64,000 nt of DNA from Amaricoccus sp003258405 (GCF_043226085.1 NZ_CP171225.1:1364001-1428000); one strand, 5' to 3'; counted from the first letter of the stretch, positions 33,752 through 43,497 are shown. The notes: generated by a model not told the origin, from the sequence alone. Numbers and translations: made by a program.

Positions 33752-35362
33752 TCAGTTCACCCGCGTGATGCGGTCGTCGGCCACCGGGGCATAGCCGGGA
33801 TGCTTCTGGAGATAATCCGCGAGCACGTCCTCGAGTCCGGGGCCGTAGTCATATGCGTTCCGGCCCTCGTCGCGGAAAACGGCATAGCCATCACCACCGC
33901 TCCGCATGAAGTTGTTGGTCGCGACGGAATAGACCTTGTCGGGGTTGATCGGCACCCAGGCCCCGCCCTCCTGCACCAGAACTTCGGTCACACGGCCCTC
34001 CATAGGCGCGATGTCCGCGTCCCAGGTGAAGCGCAGGCCCGCGACCTGCGGAAAGCGACCCGCCTCCTCCTCGACCTGGCTCACACCGTTCTCGAGCGCC
34101 GCAATTATGCCGGCGCCGGAAAGGTTGAAGGTGGAGAGCGTGTTCTGGAACGGCAGCACCGTGAGCACATCACCCATCGTCACCTTGCCCGCACCGATCG
34201 AGGCGCGCAGGCCGCCGCCGTTCTGGATCGCGATGGTCACGCCCTGCCCCTTCACCCGGTCGAGCATCGCATCCGCCACCAGATCGCCCATCGCGCATTC
34301 CCCGGCCCGGCAGGTTTCCCGGCTGCCATCGATATCGCCCGCAACCTCCGCCACGACCCGCGCCTTCAGCTCCTTGATCGGCGCGCCCATCGACTTGATG
34401 CGCTTCAGCATGTCTGGATCGGGCAGGACGGACGCATCGAGCAGCACCGGCGCACCGGTGGCCGAGATCACGTTGCCCTCGGCGTCGAACTCGAGCACGA
34501 GATGGCCGAGGTATTTCGAATATGCCCCGGCCTGCACGATCGGTACACCCGCGCCATCCGGCCCGGCTACCATGTCGGGATAGGGATAGGCCGCCCCGTC
34601 GAGATCGTTGGCATAGAGCGTGTGGCTGTGGCCGCCGACGATGGCGTCAATCCCGGCCACGGTTTCGGCAAGGCGGTGATCGGCGACCGCGCCGACATGG
34701 GAGAGCACGATGATCTTGTCGACGCCCTGCTCCTCGAGGTTCCGCGCCGCCGCCCCGAGATAGGCCGCCGTATCGGCAAAGCTCACCGTCGGCCCCGGCG
34801 ATGAGATCTGCGGCGTATCGGTGGTGAGGGCCCCGAGGATCGCGATCGTCTCGTCGCCGACCGCGAGCAGCAGCGGATCATGATCGAGCGGCCCGAGCTG
34901 CTTGTCCGCCGAGGCATCGACATTGCCGAAGATCACCGGGAACTCTGCGCCTTCGATGAAGTCGCCAAGCGGCCCCGGCCCGAGATCGAATTCATGGTTG
35001 CCGAGAACCATGGCATCGAGACCGATCGCGTTCATGAACTCCAGCTCGGCCTTGCCGGAATAGGTCGTGAAGAACAGCGACCCCTGGAAATTGTCACCCG
35101 CATTCAGCACGATCACGTTTTCGCCAGCAGCCTTCAGATCGTCGCGCAGCGAGTGGATCGCGGTATAGAGCCGGGCCGCGCCACCGAAGCAGGCCCCCTC
35201 GGCCTCATCCTCGCCCGAGCAGGTCGAATCGTATTTGTTGATCGATTCGATGCGGCTGTGGAAATCGTTGAAGTGCAGCACATGAAGCGTGAAGGCCTCG
35301 GCCTGACCGCCCAGTCCCGTCGCGACGACAGCGGCGAGCGGCAGGGAACGGCGAAGGAACAT
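33752..35362 (-). CDS. periplasmic 5'-nucleotidase / metallophosphatase
   Basis: The 536-residue exported enzyme carries a signal peptide ending near AEAF (residue 23) and the full set of metallophosphoesterase motifs: LHFNDFHSRIE, NAGDNFQGS, GNHEFDLG, VLSHVGA and GGHSHTLY. The C-terminal 5'-nucleotidase domain contains QNGGGLRASI and NNFMRSGGDGY, which bind the nucleotide base. It dephosphorylates periplasmic nucleotides or UDP-sugars for salvage. The ATG at 35362 directly precedes the signal peptide, with GGGAGATCC upstream; the open frame to 35479 is rejected. It is divergent from the aminotransferase. Confidence 0.94.
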   Translation of the reverse strand: MFLRRSLPLAAVVATGLGGQAEAFTLHVLHFNDFHSRIESINKYDSTCSGEDEAEGACFGGAARLYTAIHSLRDDLKAAGENVIVLNAGDNFQGSLFFTTYSGKAELEFMNAIGLDAMVLGNHEFDLGPGPLGDFIEGAEFPVIFGNVDASADKQLGPLDHDPLLLAVGDETIAILGALTTDTPQISSPGPTVSFADTAAYLGAAARNLEEQGVDKIIVLSHVGAVADHRLAETVAGIDAIVGGHSHTLYANDLDGAAYPYPDMVAGPDGAGVPIVQAGAYSKYLGHLVLEFDAEGNVISATGAPVLLDASVLPDPDMLKRIKSMGAPIKELKARVVAEVAGDIDGSRETCRAGECAMGDLVADAMLDRVKGQGVTIAIQNGGGLRASIGAGKVTMGDVLTVLPFQNTLSTFNLSGAGIIAALENGVSQVEEEAGRFPQVAGLRFTWDADIAPMEGRVTEVLVQEGGAWVPINPDKVYSVATNNFMRSGGDGYAVFRDEGRNAYDYGPGLEDVLADYLQKHPGYAPVADDRITRVN

Positions 35363-35540
35363 GGACGGATCTCCCGGAACGGGTGCGGGCGCACCTTGCG
35401 TGATGGCCGCATGATGACAATGCCCACGCCCCCCGCGCAACCCCTTCGGATGAATGAGACACCCCGTTGCCCCCCGCATTGACCCTCGCGCGGCGCTCGC
35501 CCTAGAGTGCGCCGGTAACGGCCGTCAGGATGCCAGCCCC

Positions 35541-36926
35541 ATGAACACTCCCCTCTCGAACTCCCAGCGGCGCGCCGCAGAGGCGCTGCTTCACCCCTAC
35601 GCCAATGCCGCGGTCATCCGCGAGGCCGGGGTCCAGATCATCGATCGCGGGAAGGGCATCCACGTCTACGACGAGGCGGGGCGGCCCTATATCGAGGCGA
35701 TGTCGGGCCTCTGGTGCGCGGGGCTCGGTTTTGGCAACGACGAACTCGCGGATGCGGCGCGTGAGCAGCTCGGCAAGCTTCCCTATTATCACCTCTTCGG
35801 CGGCAAGAGCCACGAGCCCGCCATCGCCCTTGCCGAAAAGATCAAGGCGCTTGCGCCCGGCAACATGGCACGCGTCTTCTACCAGTCGAGCGGTTCGGAG
35901 GCGAACGAAACGCAGGTGAAGCTCGCCTGGTATTACAACAACGCACTGGGCCGGCCGGACAAGAAGAAGATCATCAGCCGGGCCCGGGCCTATCACGGGG
36001 TCACCATCGTTTCGGCCTCGATGACCGGGCTTGCCAACAACCACCGCGATTTCGATCTGCCTGTCGACCGGATCCTGCACACAGGCACGCCGCATCACTG
36101 GAAGAACGCGCGCGACGGCGAGAGCGAGGAGGAGTTTTCCGCCCGCCTCGCCCATGAGCTCGAGGCGCTGATCCTCGACGAAGGGCCCGACACGGTCGCG
36201 GCCTTCATTGCCGAGCCGGTGATGGGCGCGGGCGGATGCGTCGTGCCGCCGCGCGGCTACTTCGAGGCCATCACCGCGGTCTGCCGCAAATACGACGTGC
36301 TCCGCATCAGCGACGAGGTCATCTGCGGCTTCGGCCGCACCGGCGAATGGTTCGGCGCGCAGACACTCAATTACGAGCCGACCTCGATGTCGATGGCCAA
36401 GCAGCTCACCGGCGGCTACATGCCGCTCTCCGCGGTCGCGATCAATCGCGAGATGGCCGAGGCCATCGAGGGCAATTCCGAGAAGATCGGCACCTTCGGC
36501 CATGGCTTCACCTATGGCGGCCACCCCGTCTCCTGCGCGGTCGGGGTGAAGGCGCTGGAGATCTACGAGCGGCTCGACATCACCGCGCGGGTGAAGGCGC
36601 TCGCCCCACAGTTCGGCGCACATCTCGACCGTCTCGCCGAGCACCCGCTCGTCGGCGAAGCGCGCCATCTCGGGCTCGTGGGCACCATCGAGCTCGCACC
36701 GGAGAAATCGCCCGCAGGCTTCACCCAACCCGGCAAGGTCGGCGCGCGCATGGCCCAGGCGCTGCTCGCGCGCGGCGTCATCAGCCGTCCGATCATCGAC
36801 TCGATCATCTTCTGCCCGCCGATGATCATCACCGCCGAGGAGATCGACGCGCTGTTTGCGCCGGTGAAATCCGCCCTCGACGAAGTGCTCGATTGGGCGC
36901 GTGCCGAGGGGCACGTGCCAGGATGA
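35541..36926 (+). CDS. class III (omega) aminotransferase, pyruvate-dependent type
   Basis: The 461-residue PLP enzyme belongs to fold type I class III aminotransferases. The cofactor lysine is K287 in SMAKQLTGGYMPL; other blocks are SSGSEANE (116-123), RARAYHG (147-153) and SDEVICGFGRTG (257-268). Length and motifs fit the group using pyruvate as acceptor with amines such as putrescine, GABA, taurine or beta-alanine. The donor cannot be fixed from sequence, and no catabolic genes are adjacent. The ATG at 35541 follows the usual N-terminus of the family (MNTPLSNSQ); weak Shine-Dalgarno. Confidence 0.9.
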   Translation: MNTPLSNSQRRAAEALLHPYANAAVIREAGVQIIDRGKGIHVYDEAGRPYIEAMSGLWCAGLGFGNDELADAAREQLGKLPYYHLFGGKSHEPAIALAEKIKALAPGNMARVFYQSSGSEANETQVKLAWYYNNALGRPDKKKIISRARAYHGVTIVSASMTGLANNHRDFDLPVDRILHTGTPHHWKNARDGESEEEFSARLAHELEALILDEGPDTVAAFIAEPVMGAGGCVVPPRGYFEAITAVCRKYDVLRISDEVICGFGRTGEWFGAQTLNYEPTSMSMAKQLTGGYMPLSAVAINREMAEAIEGNSEKIGTFGHGFTYGGHPVSCAVGVKALEIYERLDITARVKALAPQFGAHLDRLAEHPLVGEARHLGLVGTIELAPEKSPAGFTQPGKVGARMAQALLARGVISRPIIDSIIFCPPMIITAEEIDALFAPVKSALDEVLDWARAEGHVPG

Positions 36927-36936
36927 GGCGCGCCCG

Positions 36937-38199
36937 GTGACAAGCAAGCTCGTCTGGATCCTTCGGCGGATCATCCGGCAGATCTGGTTTCGTGTCTCGG
37001 TCTACGGGCTCGCGGCCATCCTCACCGCGCTTGTCGCGAGCGTGCTTGCCGACTTCGTCCCGAAGGAGATCGCGAACCGCGTGGGCGACGGCACCGCCAG
37101 CAGCATTCTCTCGATCCTTGCCTCCAGCATGCTCGTCGTCGCGACCTTCTCGCTTGGCTCCATGGTGCAGGCCTATGCGGCGGCATCCCAATCGGTGACG
37201 CCGCGCGCAACGCAGATCCTCATCGACGATTCCTTCTCTCAGAACGTCATCTCGACCTTTCTCGGCGCTTTCGTCTTCGCCATGGGCGGGCTCATCGCGC
37301 TCAGCCTCGACCTTTACAGTCGGGCCGGCGAGTTCGTGCTCGTGGTCGTCTCCGGCCTCGTCATCACCCTCGTTCTGACGAGCCTCTTCGGCTGGCTCGA
37401 CCACCTTGCCAACCTCGTCCGGCTCGGGGAGACCATGGCCAAGGTTTCCTCCCGCGCCGAGGCCGTACTGCGGACACGTGCCGCCGCGCCGCGCCTCGGC
37501 GGCGTCTCCCCAACCGCAGGCTCGCGTGACGGCACCGCGGTCTGGCCGGAAACCACCGGCTATGTACGCCATGTAGATCCCTTCCGGCTCCAGAAGATCG
37601 CCGCCAAGGCCGAGGGCCATATCCGCATCAACTCCATGCCGGGCAATCTCGCCGATCCCACCACCCCGTTGCTCTGGGCGAGCTGGGCTCCGGACGAGGG
37701 CGAAATAACGGCCATGCGCTCGGCCTTCACCCTGGGGCTCGAGCGCAGCTTCGACCAGGATCCACGCTTCTGTCTGCAGGTGCTCACCGAGATCGCCTCC
37801 CGCGCGCTCTCGCCCGGCATCAACGACCCCGGCACCGCGATCGGCGTCATCGCCGCGCAGCAGCGGCTGCTGGCGATCTGGTGCGAAGTGCGCATCGCGG
37901 GTGAAAAGCTCCCCGCCGACTGTCCGCGCGTGATGGCGCCACGGCTATCGACCGACGATCTCTTCGACGACGCCTTCGGACCGCTCCTGCGCGACGCGGC
38001 CGGCATGGTCGAGGTGGGCGGGCGGCTCCAGAAAACGCTCGCCAGTCTCGCGGCCCTCGGCCCCGCGGATTACGCCAGGGCGGCCCAGAGCTTCTCCGCC
38101 CGTGCCATCCTCCATTCGGACGAAGCCTTGCCGGTGGCGGACGACCGCGAGAGGCTGCAGGCGCTCTCGGCAAGGGTCGCGTCCACTGCCGGGTTGTGA
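36937..38199 (+). CDS. DUF2254 membrane protein
   Basis: The 420-residue protein has four hydrophobic segments in the first 170 residues (around 19-38, 60-85, 105-125 and 135-160) and a soluble C-terminal half, the DUF2254 layout. Conserved blocks are SLGSMVQAYAAASQSVTPR and the later LSPGINDPGTAIG. The function is unknown; the fold suggests a channel or transporter with a cytoplasmic domain. The start is a GTG at 36937 preceded by GATGAGGCGCGCCC; no ATG lies before the first helix. It follows the aminotransferase by 10 bp, so probably co-transcribed. Confidence 0.88.
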   Translation: MTSKLVWILRRIIRQIWFRVSVYGLAAILTALVASVLADFVPKEIANRVGDGTASSILSILASSMLVVATFSLGSMVQAYAAASQSVTPRATQILIDDSFSQNVISTFLGAFVFAMGGLIALSLDLYSRAGEFVLVVVSGLVITLVLTSLFGWLDHLANLVRLGETMAKVSSRAEAVLRTRAAAPRLGGVSPTAGSRDGTAVWPETTGYVRHVDPFRLQKIAAKAEGHIRINSMPGNLADPTTPLLWASWAPDEGEITAMRSAFTLGLERSFDQDPRFCLQVLTEIASRALSPGINDPGTAIGVIAAQQRLLAIWCEVRIAGEKLPADCPRVMAPRLSTDDLFDDAFGPLLRDAAGMVEVGGRLQKTLASLAALGPADYARAAQSFSARAILHSDEALPVADDRERLQALSARVASTAGL

Positions 38200-38243
38200 T
38201 ACCGCGCGGCCACAGCCACCCCCCTCCCCCCGGACAGACTGCC

Positions 38244-39164
38244 ATGACACCGCTCCGCGGCATCACGCTCAAGATCCTCTCCGTCCTCGCCTTCTCCCTG
38301 ATGGCGATCTGCGTGAAGGCCGTTGCGCCCCATGTGCCGCCCGGCGAGACCGTCTTCTTCCGGGCCTTCATCGCGCTGCCGCTGATCCTGGGCTGGCTGG
38401 CCACGACCGGCACGCTGCGTGAAGGGCTCACCACCCGCTATCCCATGGGCCATGTCTGGCGCGGCCTCGTCGGCACCGCGGCGATGGCCTTCAACTTCAT
38501 GGCGCTCGGCCTGCTGCCTCTGCCCGAGGCAACGACCCTCGGCTATGCCGCGCCGCTGCTCACCGTCATCTTCGCCGCGATGTTTCTGGGCGAGGAGGTG
38601 CGGATCTTCCGGCTCACGGCGGTGTTTGTCGGGCTCATCGGCGTGGTGATCGTGCTTGCACCGCGCCTTACCATGCTGAGTTTTGCCTCCGCTTCGAAGC
38701 TCGAGACCGTCGGCGCCTTCGCGGCACTCTCGGGGGCCATGCTCACGGCGCTCGCCCAGGTCTTCGTCCGCAAACTTGTGGGCACCGAGAAGACCGGCGC
38801 GATCGTCTTCTATTTCCAGCTGACCGCAAGCCTGCTTGCGCTCCTCACCCTCCCATTCGGCTGGGTGGTACCGACCCCGCTCGAGGCGGCCCTCCTCCTC
38901 GGCGCGGGCATCTTCGGCGGGCTCGGGCAGATCCTGCTCACCCAGAGCTACCGTCACGCGCCGACCAGCGTGGTCGCGCCCTTCGACTATGTTTCGATGA
39001 TCTTCGCGCTCACCTTCGGCTATCTCATCTTCGGAGAAGTGCCGACCGGCGCCATGCTCACCGGCGCCGCGCTCATCGTCGCCGCAGGCCTCTTCATCAT
39101 CTGGCGCGAACGCCAACTCGGCCTCCAACGCGGCGCCCGCCGCGTCCTGACGCCGCAGGGGTAG
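38244..39164 (+). CDS. EamA-family (DMT superfamily) transporter
   Basis: The 306-residue protein has ten hydrophobic segments in two EamA repeats. Helix 1 contains SVLAFSLMAICVKAVAP; the second repeat holds GGLGQILLTQSYRHAPTSVVAPFDY, a typical DMT block. It likely exports a metabolite, unspecified. The ATG at 38244 has no strong Shine-Dalgarno. It follows the DUF2254 gene by 44 bp and is the last of the rightward run beginning with the aminotransferase. A 67-bp spacer then separates it from the convergent ABC exporter gene. Confidence 0.9.
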   Translation: MTPLRGITLKILSVLAFSLMAICVKAVAPHVPPGETVFFRAFIALPLILGWLATTGTLREGLTTRYPMGHVWRGLVGTAAMAFNFMALGLLPLPEATTLGYAAPLLTVIFAAMFLGEEVRIFRLTAVFVGLIGVVIVLAPRLTMLSFASASKLETVGAFAALSGAMLTALAQVFVRKLVGTEKTGAIVFYFQLTASLLALLTLPFGWVVPTPLEAALLLGAGIFGGLGQILLTQSYRHAPTSVVAPFDYVSMIFALTFGYLIFGEVPTGAMLTGAALIVAAGLFIIWRERQLGLQRGARRVLTPQG

Positions 39165-39231
39165 AGGCTGACCCGCTGGAGCGGTTCTGCGGGATTGTGT
39201 CGGAAAAAGCTCACGCGCCCGAAATCTCGCG

Positions 39232-41058
39232 TCAGATATGCGAAAGCTGCAGGTCTTCCATCGCGGCGAAATGGCCGTCGAGGTTGCGAAGCGTCTGCAG
39301 ATTGCCCTGCTCGACCACCCGTCCTCCGGCGAGCACGACGATATTATCCGCCGAATGGATCGTCGACAGGCGATGCGCAATCGTGACCATCGTGACGTGC
39401 GCCGCCACATCTCGCAGCGCTTTCTGGATCGCGGCCTCCGACTCGCTGTCGAGCGCGTTTGTCGCCTCATCGAGGATGAGCAGAGCCGGCCTGCGGATCA
39501 GCGCCCGTGCAAGCGCGATGCGCTGACGCTGGCCACCGGAAAGCCGGATGCCCTTGTCGCCCACCTCGGTCTCGTAGCCCTGTGGCAAAAGCGAAATGAA
39601 GTCATGACAATGCGCAAGCTTCGCCGCCGCTCGGACCTCGGCATCAACGACCTGCGGCATCCCGTAGGCAATGTTCTCCGCGATGCTGGTACTGAAAAGA
39701 TGTACCTCCTGCGGCACGATGCCGATCAGGGCGCGCCAGTCTCCCGACACCAGCTCGCGCAGATCGACGCCATCGACGAGGACCTGCCCTTCGATCGGGT
39801 CCATGTTGCGGCAGAGAAGCCCGATCAGCGTTGATTTCCCGGCCCCCGAGGGGCCAACCAGCGCAGTGGAACTGTTCTTGCGAAACAGGAGATCGATGCC
39901 GGCGAGCGCCTCACCGGTTCGACCGGGGTATGAGAAGCTCACATTCTCGAAACGGATCCCTTCACTCAGGCCCTCAATGTGCCGCGCACCGCTCGGAATA
40001 GACGAAGCGAGACAGGCCGCACCGACATTCTCGATTTCCCGCACCGACGATCCGAGCTGCATCAGGGACGCCCGGGATTCAGCAAGGAAGCGCAGCCGCG
40101 GCTGCAACCGGTAGACGACGAGCATGAAGACCGCGAGGTTTGCGATGTTCGCTCCGACCGATGTCAGCACGGCAACCCAGAGTGCCAATGCCGCCGCCGC
40201 GAGAATTTCGAAAACAGGACCAGAGAGGTTTCCCGCAAGCTGAAGTTTCGCGAAAACGTCTCGAGTACGTTCGGAAATCGCGGAAAACCGGCGCTGCTCC
40301 TGATCTGCCGCGCCGAAATTGCGGATGGTTCGCAAACCCTCCATTGTTTCCCAGAATTGCCGAACAAAGGCAGAGTTCGCCTTGACCGCCTCTGCCCCGA
40401 GACGCCGGTTCATCCGGGTGACGAGATGAAGCGCCGCAAAGATACCCAGGCTGATAGGAATGACGAGCAGCGTTCCCTGCCAGGAAATCAGAAAGAGAAC
40501 GCAGAAAAGAACGAGGGCCGCGCAGGCCTGCACAACGATCCGAAAGAGCACGCCGAGGGCCTCGACGGCCCGCCAGCTCTCCGAAAGCATGGCATTTGCA
40601 ATCCTGCCGGATGTCTCGTTCTCGACATGGCCGATACTTGCGGAAAGAATCTTGCGGTAGAACGTTGTCCGGACTTCGTGGCCCGCAGAACAGTTCACCC
40701 AGGCGAATAGCGCGGCATTGGCATAGGCGACGACATTCTTCAGCACGATGCTGAGCAGGACCAGCAGGATGATGACTGGTACCGCCTGCGCCGCGCCGTC
40801 TCCCGGCAGAAATGCACGCACGAAACCGGGCAGTGCCAAGCTGCCAGCCTCGTTGCCGCCCGTCACGATCTCGAGCAACGGGAGGAAGAGGTAGAGACCG
40901 AACCCTTCGAAGAAGGAAGACAGAAGGCCAAGCACGACGATGGCCACAACCGACCCCCTGCCCACCGAGATCAGCGCCAAAAGCGATCTGATGGTCTTCA
41001 GGTCGGACTGTGGTTCGTCGTTGAATGTGTTGACCTTATTCCCCGGCAAACGGAACAC
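39232..41058 (-). CDS. ABC transporter with fused membrane and ATPase domains (flippase-like)
   Basis: The 608-residue half-exporter has a six-helix ABC membrane domain (residues 30-330) and a nucleotide-binding domain with Walker A GPSGAGKS (402-409), signature LSGGQ (506-510) and Walker B LLILDEAT (526-533). Dimers of this type flip lipid-linked sugars (as PglK or MsbA) or export glycolipids and peptides. Adjacent sugar-nucleotide and glycosyltransferase genes favour a glycan-lipid cargo, by inference. The start is a GTG at 41058 with CAGGGAATCC upstream, overlapping the end of the decarboxylase-like gene by 23 bp; no ATG exists in the first 150 codons. Confidence 0.9.
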   Translation of the reverse strand: MFRLPGNKVNTFNDEPQSDLKTIRSLLALISVGRGSVVAIVVLGLLSSFFEGFGLYLFLPLLEIVTGGNEAGSLALPGFVRAFLPGDGAAQAVPVIILLVLLSIVLKNVVAYANAALFAWVNCSAGHEVRTTFYRKILSASIGHVENETSGRIANAMLSESWRAVEALGVLFRIVVQACAALVLFCVLFLISWQGTLLVIPISLGIFAALHLVTRMNRRLGAEAVKANSAFVRQFWETMEGLRTIRNFGAADQEQRRFSAISERTRDVFAKLQLAGNLSGPVFEILAAAALALWVAVLTSVGANIANLAVFMLVVYRLQPRLRFLAESRASLMQLGSSVREIENVGAACLASSIPSGARHIEGLSEGIRFENVSFSYPGRTGEALAGIDLLFRKNSSTALVGPSGAGKSTLIGLLCRNMDPIEGQVLVDGVDLRELVSGDWRALIGIVPQEVHLFSTSIAENIAYGMPQVVDAEVRAAAKLAHCHDFISLLPQGYETEVGDKGIRLSGGQRQRIALARALIRRPALLILDEATNALDSESEAAIQKALRDVAAHVTMVTIAHRLSTIHSADNIVVLAGGRVVEQGNLQTLRNLDGHFAAMEDLQLSHI

Positions 41059-42022
41059 GGATTCCCTGTCTTGCTGGTTCTGCGTCCATCCGATCCCGGA
41101 ACCATTCGAACGTCATGCGGACACCCTCCTCATAGGGAACCTTGCAGTCCCAGCCCGGAAGGATCTGCCGCGCGATCGTAAGGTCCGGGCACCGATTGGT
41201 CGGATCATGGGGCGTTGGCGCGACATGCACAATCGGGCAGCCGCCGGCGAGTTCTGCGACATATTTCGCAACATCAAGCACCGAAATTTCACGATCGTTG
41301 CCGATGTTGAGCGGACCGAGATAGTCAAAACTGTCACGCCAGAAGAAGCGGGTAATCCCTTCGACGATGTCATCGACATATCCCCAGCTCCGAGACTGCA
41401 TCCCGTCACCGTAGATCGTCAGCGGTTTGCCGGAAAGAGCCTGAGAAACGAAATTCGAAACAGCCCGACCGTCGTCGACGCGGGTCCGCGGCCCGTAGAC
41501 ATTGAAAAGCCTTGCAATTCGAACATTGATGCCATGCAGCCGCCGCGTTTCGAAGAGCAGCGACTCGGTCACACGCTTGCCCTCGTCATAGGAGGAGCGG
41601 GGGCCCGTGCAGTCGACCGATCCACGGTAGCTTTCGGGTTGCGGCGAAACCAGCGGATCGCCATAGACCTCCGACGTCGACATGAACCCGAACCGTCCGT
41701 TCGGTTCCAGCAGATCAAGCAGACGCAGCGCTCCTAGGAGGTTCGCCGAAATGGTACGCCGGGGTTCCTTCATGTACCACGGTGGCGAGGCGGGCGAAGC
41801 CAGGTGGTAGATCTCGTGAAAGGTGATATCGGACTGGAATTCTTCGACATTTCCCTGAAAGTATCTGAAACGCTCATCCCGGATATGCGCGATATTGTCC
41901 GTTGTTCCGGTCCAGAGCGAATCTACACAAACGAGGCGTTCGACATCAGATCGTTGGAGCAAGCGATCACACAGATGCGATCCAATAAACCCGCAACCTC
42001 CGGCAATGAGTACCCTCTTCAA
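41036..42022 (-). CDS. UDP-glucuronate decarboxylase-like NAD-dependent epimerase
   Basis: The 328-residue SDR-extended enzyme starts MKRVLIAGGCGFIGSHL, with the Rossmann motif GxxGxxG at residues 8-14. The catalytic block is STSEVYGDP (115-123) and YDEGK (Tyr145, Lys149), within GPRSSYDEGKR, characteristic of UDP-xylose synthase. It would convert UDP-glucuronate to UDP-xylose, but a dTDP-glucose 4,6-dehydratase-like role cannot be excluded. The start is a TTG at 42022: AGGAG sits 7 bases upstream and the Rossmann strand begins directly after it, whereas ATGs further upstream give a non-conserved leader. It precedes the ABC exporter with a 23-bp overlap. Confidence 0.88.
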   Translation of the reverse strand: MKRVLIAGGCGFIGSHLCDRLLQRSDVERLVCVDSLWTGTTDNIAHIRDERFRYFQGNVEEFQSDITFHEIYHLASPASPPWYMKEPRRTISANLLGALRLLDLLEPNGRFGFMSTSEVYGDPLVSPQPESYRGSVDCTGPRSSYDEGKRVTESLLFETRRLHGINVRIARLFNVYGPRTRVDDGRAVSNFVSQALSGKPLTIYGDGMQSRSWGYVDDIVEGITRFFWRDSFDYLGPLNIGNDREISVLDVAKYVAELAGGCPIVHVAPTPHDPTNRCPDLTIARQILPGWDCKVPYEEGVRMTFEWFRDRMDAEPARQGIRVPFAGE

Positions 42023-42238
42023 CCCGTCACTCCTGTCCAACGATAATGGCCCCCAAAGAAACATTCGAATCGATACTTGATCATCGAACATATTTTCTGA
42101 CAGTCGTCCATTTGTTTTGGAGAATACACCGAACACCGAATCAAAATCCGGGGAAAGTTCCTAAAGTAGGCAAAAATCTGCCGCGACAATACACGCAATA
42201 CGCCAATAAAACCCAATACGAAATGCGATGAGACATAT
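42023..42238. other. AT-rich divergent spacer of the glycan island
   Basis: This 216-bp stretch between two divergent genes is distinctly AT-rich (A/T bases clearly outnumber G/C by eye), in contrast to the GC-rich window. It has A/T runs such as ATATTTT, AAAATC and AAAAATC. It should contain the promoters of both the decarboxylase-like gene and the glycosyltransferase gene. The composition also suggests foreign origin or xenogeneic silencer binding. I see no coding frame. Confidence 0.6.
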
Positions 42239-43357
42239 ATGGCATCTGGAGTAAGGAACAGTAGGGTGCAAAGTGAGCTTGACGAAATGCCGTCCGTGGC
42301 GATCGTGATTCCAGTCTACAATGCCGAACACTATATCGAGGAAACCCTTCTTAGCGCCGCCCGCCAGACCTACCCGGTGCGCGAGATCATAGCCGTGAAC
42401 GACGGCTCGAGAGATGGCACCCGTGGCATCCTCGAGCGCCTCTCGCAAGAAATTGACACACTGAAAATCGTGACGGTGCCGAACGGCGGCGTGGCCAGGG
42501 CGCGCAACATCGGCACGGAACGCGCTACAGCGCATTATGTGGCCTATCTTGATGCGGATGATCTCTGGCACCCCACGAAGATCGAAAAGCAGGTCGCTGC
42601 GCTCGCCCGCCATGGGCATCAAAGCGACTGGGCGGCCGTCTACACATTTTTCCGCGGCATCAATGACGAGAGCTTCGTCTTCGGCTCCGGCCCTTGCGAC
42701 CCCGCTCGAGGCGCGATTTTTGGAAGCCACCTCGTGGTCAATCACGTCGGCAATGGCAGCAGTGTCATGGTGCGGCGCGATGTTGCCCTGGCAGTCGGCG
42801 GATTCGACCCGTCATACGCCGATCACGGCGTCGGCGGCTGTGAGGATCGAGATTTCCAGCTCCGCATCCTGAGCCAGGGCTATCTCATGGAAGCTGTCCC
42901 GGAGTTCCTTGTCGGCTACCGCTTCTATGAAGGCAACATGTCCTCCAACCGCAGCCGCATGGGGCTTGGCCAGATCAGCGTCACGGAGCGGTTCCTGAAG
43001 GACGAACGCGTGAGCGACGAGCTGAAGCGCCTCGCGCTCGAAAGTGCCCATCGCTACGCACTGACCAACTTCCTCGCGGCCGGCGACTGGAAGAATGCCT
43101 GGACCTCGTTCAAGGTCAGCCTCGCGTCTTCGCCATCGAGAACGGCACTGATGCTGCTCAGACGAAGCAAGGGCAAGCTGGGCAAGTCGGTGCGAAAGCT
43201 GCCCGTCCTCCGCCGCAGAGCGCCGATCCGCCGTCCGTTCACGGCAATGGATCCGCTGGAAGGCGTCCTGCCGGTGGACGCGCTGCCAAACCGCCAGTTC
43301 ATCGACCGGCTGCAGGAGATTGACCGGGAAATGCCGAGACAGACCCTGATTTCGTGA
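42239..43357 (+). CDS. family 2 (GT-A) glycosyltransferase
   Basis: The 372-residue enzyme has the GT2 start VAIVIPVYNAEHYIEETLLSA (about residues 20-40), NDGSRDGT (53-60), GGVARARNIG and the metal-binding DADD in YLDADDLWHP (about 100). A conserved GGCEDRDFQLRI block marks the acceptor side. It transfers a sugar to a lipid- or protein-linked acceptor on the cytoplasmic face. The C-terminal 90 residues are basic and may bind membrane. The ATG at 42239 has no clear Shine-Dalgarno; M17 (DEMPSVAIV) is an alternative. It is divergent from the UDP-sugar gene and likely part of the same surface-glycan island. Confidence 0.88.
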   Translation: MASGVRNSRVQSELDEMPSVAIVIPVYNAEHYIEETLLSAARQTYPVREIIAVNDGSRDGTRGILERLSQEIDTLKIVTVPNGGVARARNIGTERATAHYVAYLDADDLWHPTKIEKQVAALARHGHQSDWAAVYTFFRGINDESFVFGSGPCDPARGAIFGSHLVVNHVGNGSSVMVRRDVALAVGGFDPSYADHGVGGCEDRDFQLRILSQGYLMEAVPEFLVGYRFYEGNMSSNRSRMGLGQISVTERFLKDERVSDELKRLALESAHRYALTNFLAAGDWKNAWTSFKVSLASSPSRTALMLLRRSKGKLGKSVRKLPVLRRRAPIRRPFTAMDPLEGVLPVDALPNRQFIDRLQEIDREMPRQTLIS

Positions 43358-43497
43358 ATCATCGCGATACGATGCATGCCAGGCCTGCCGGCCCGACGAC
43401 CGAGCCGCCAGCTCTCGACGCATGAGCGATCCTTTCGGGCAGCAAGCGACACACATCCGCGGCGCGTCGAACTGCGGCGCCTCCGCCCCGCAATCGC

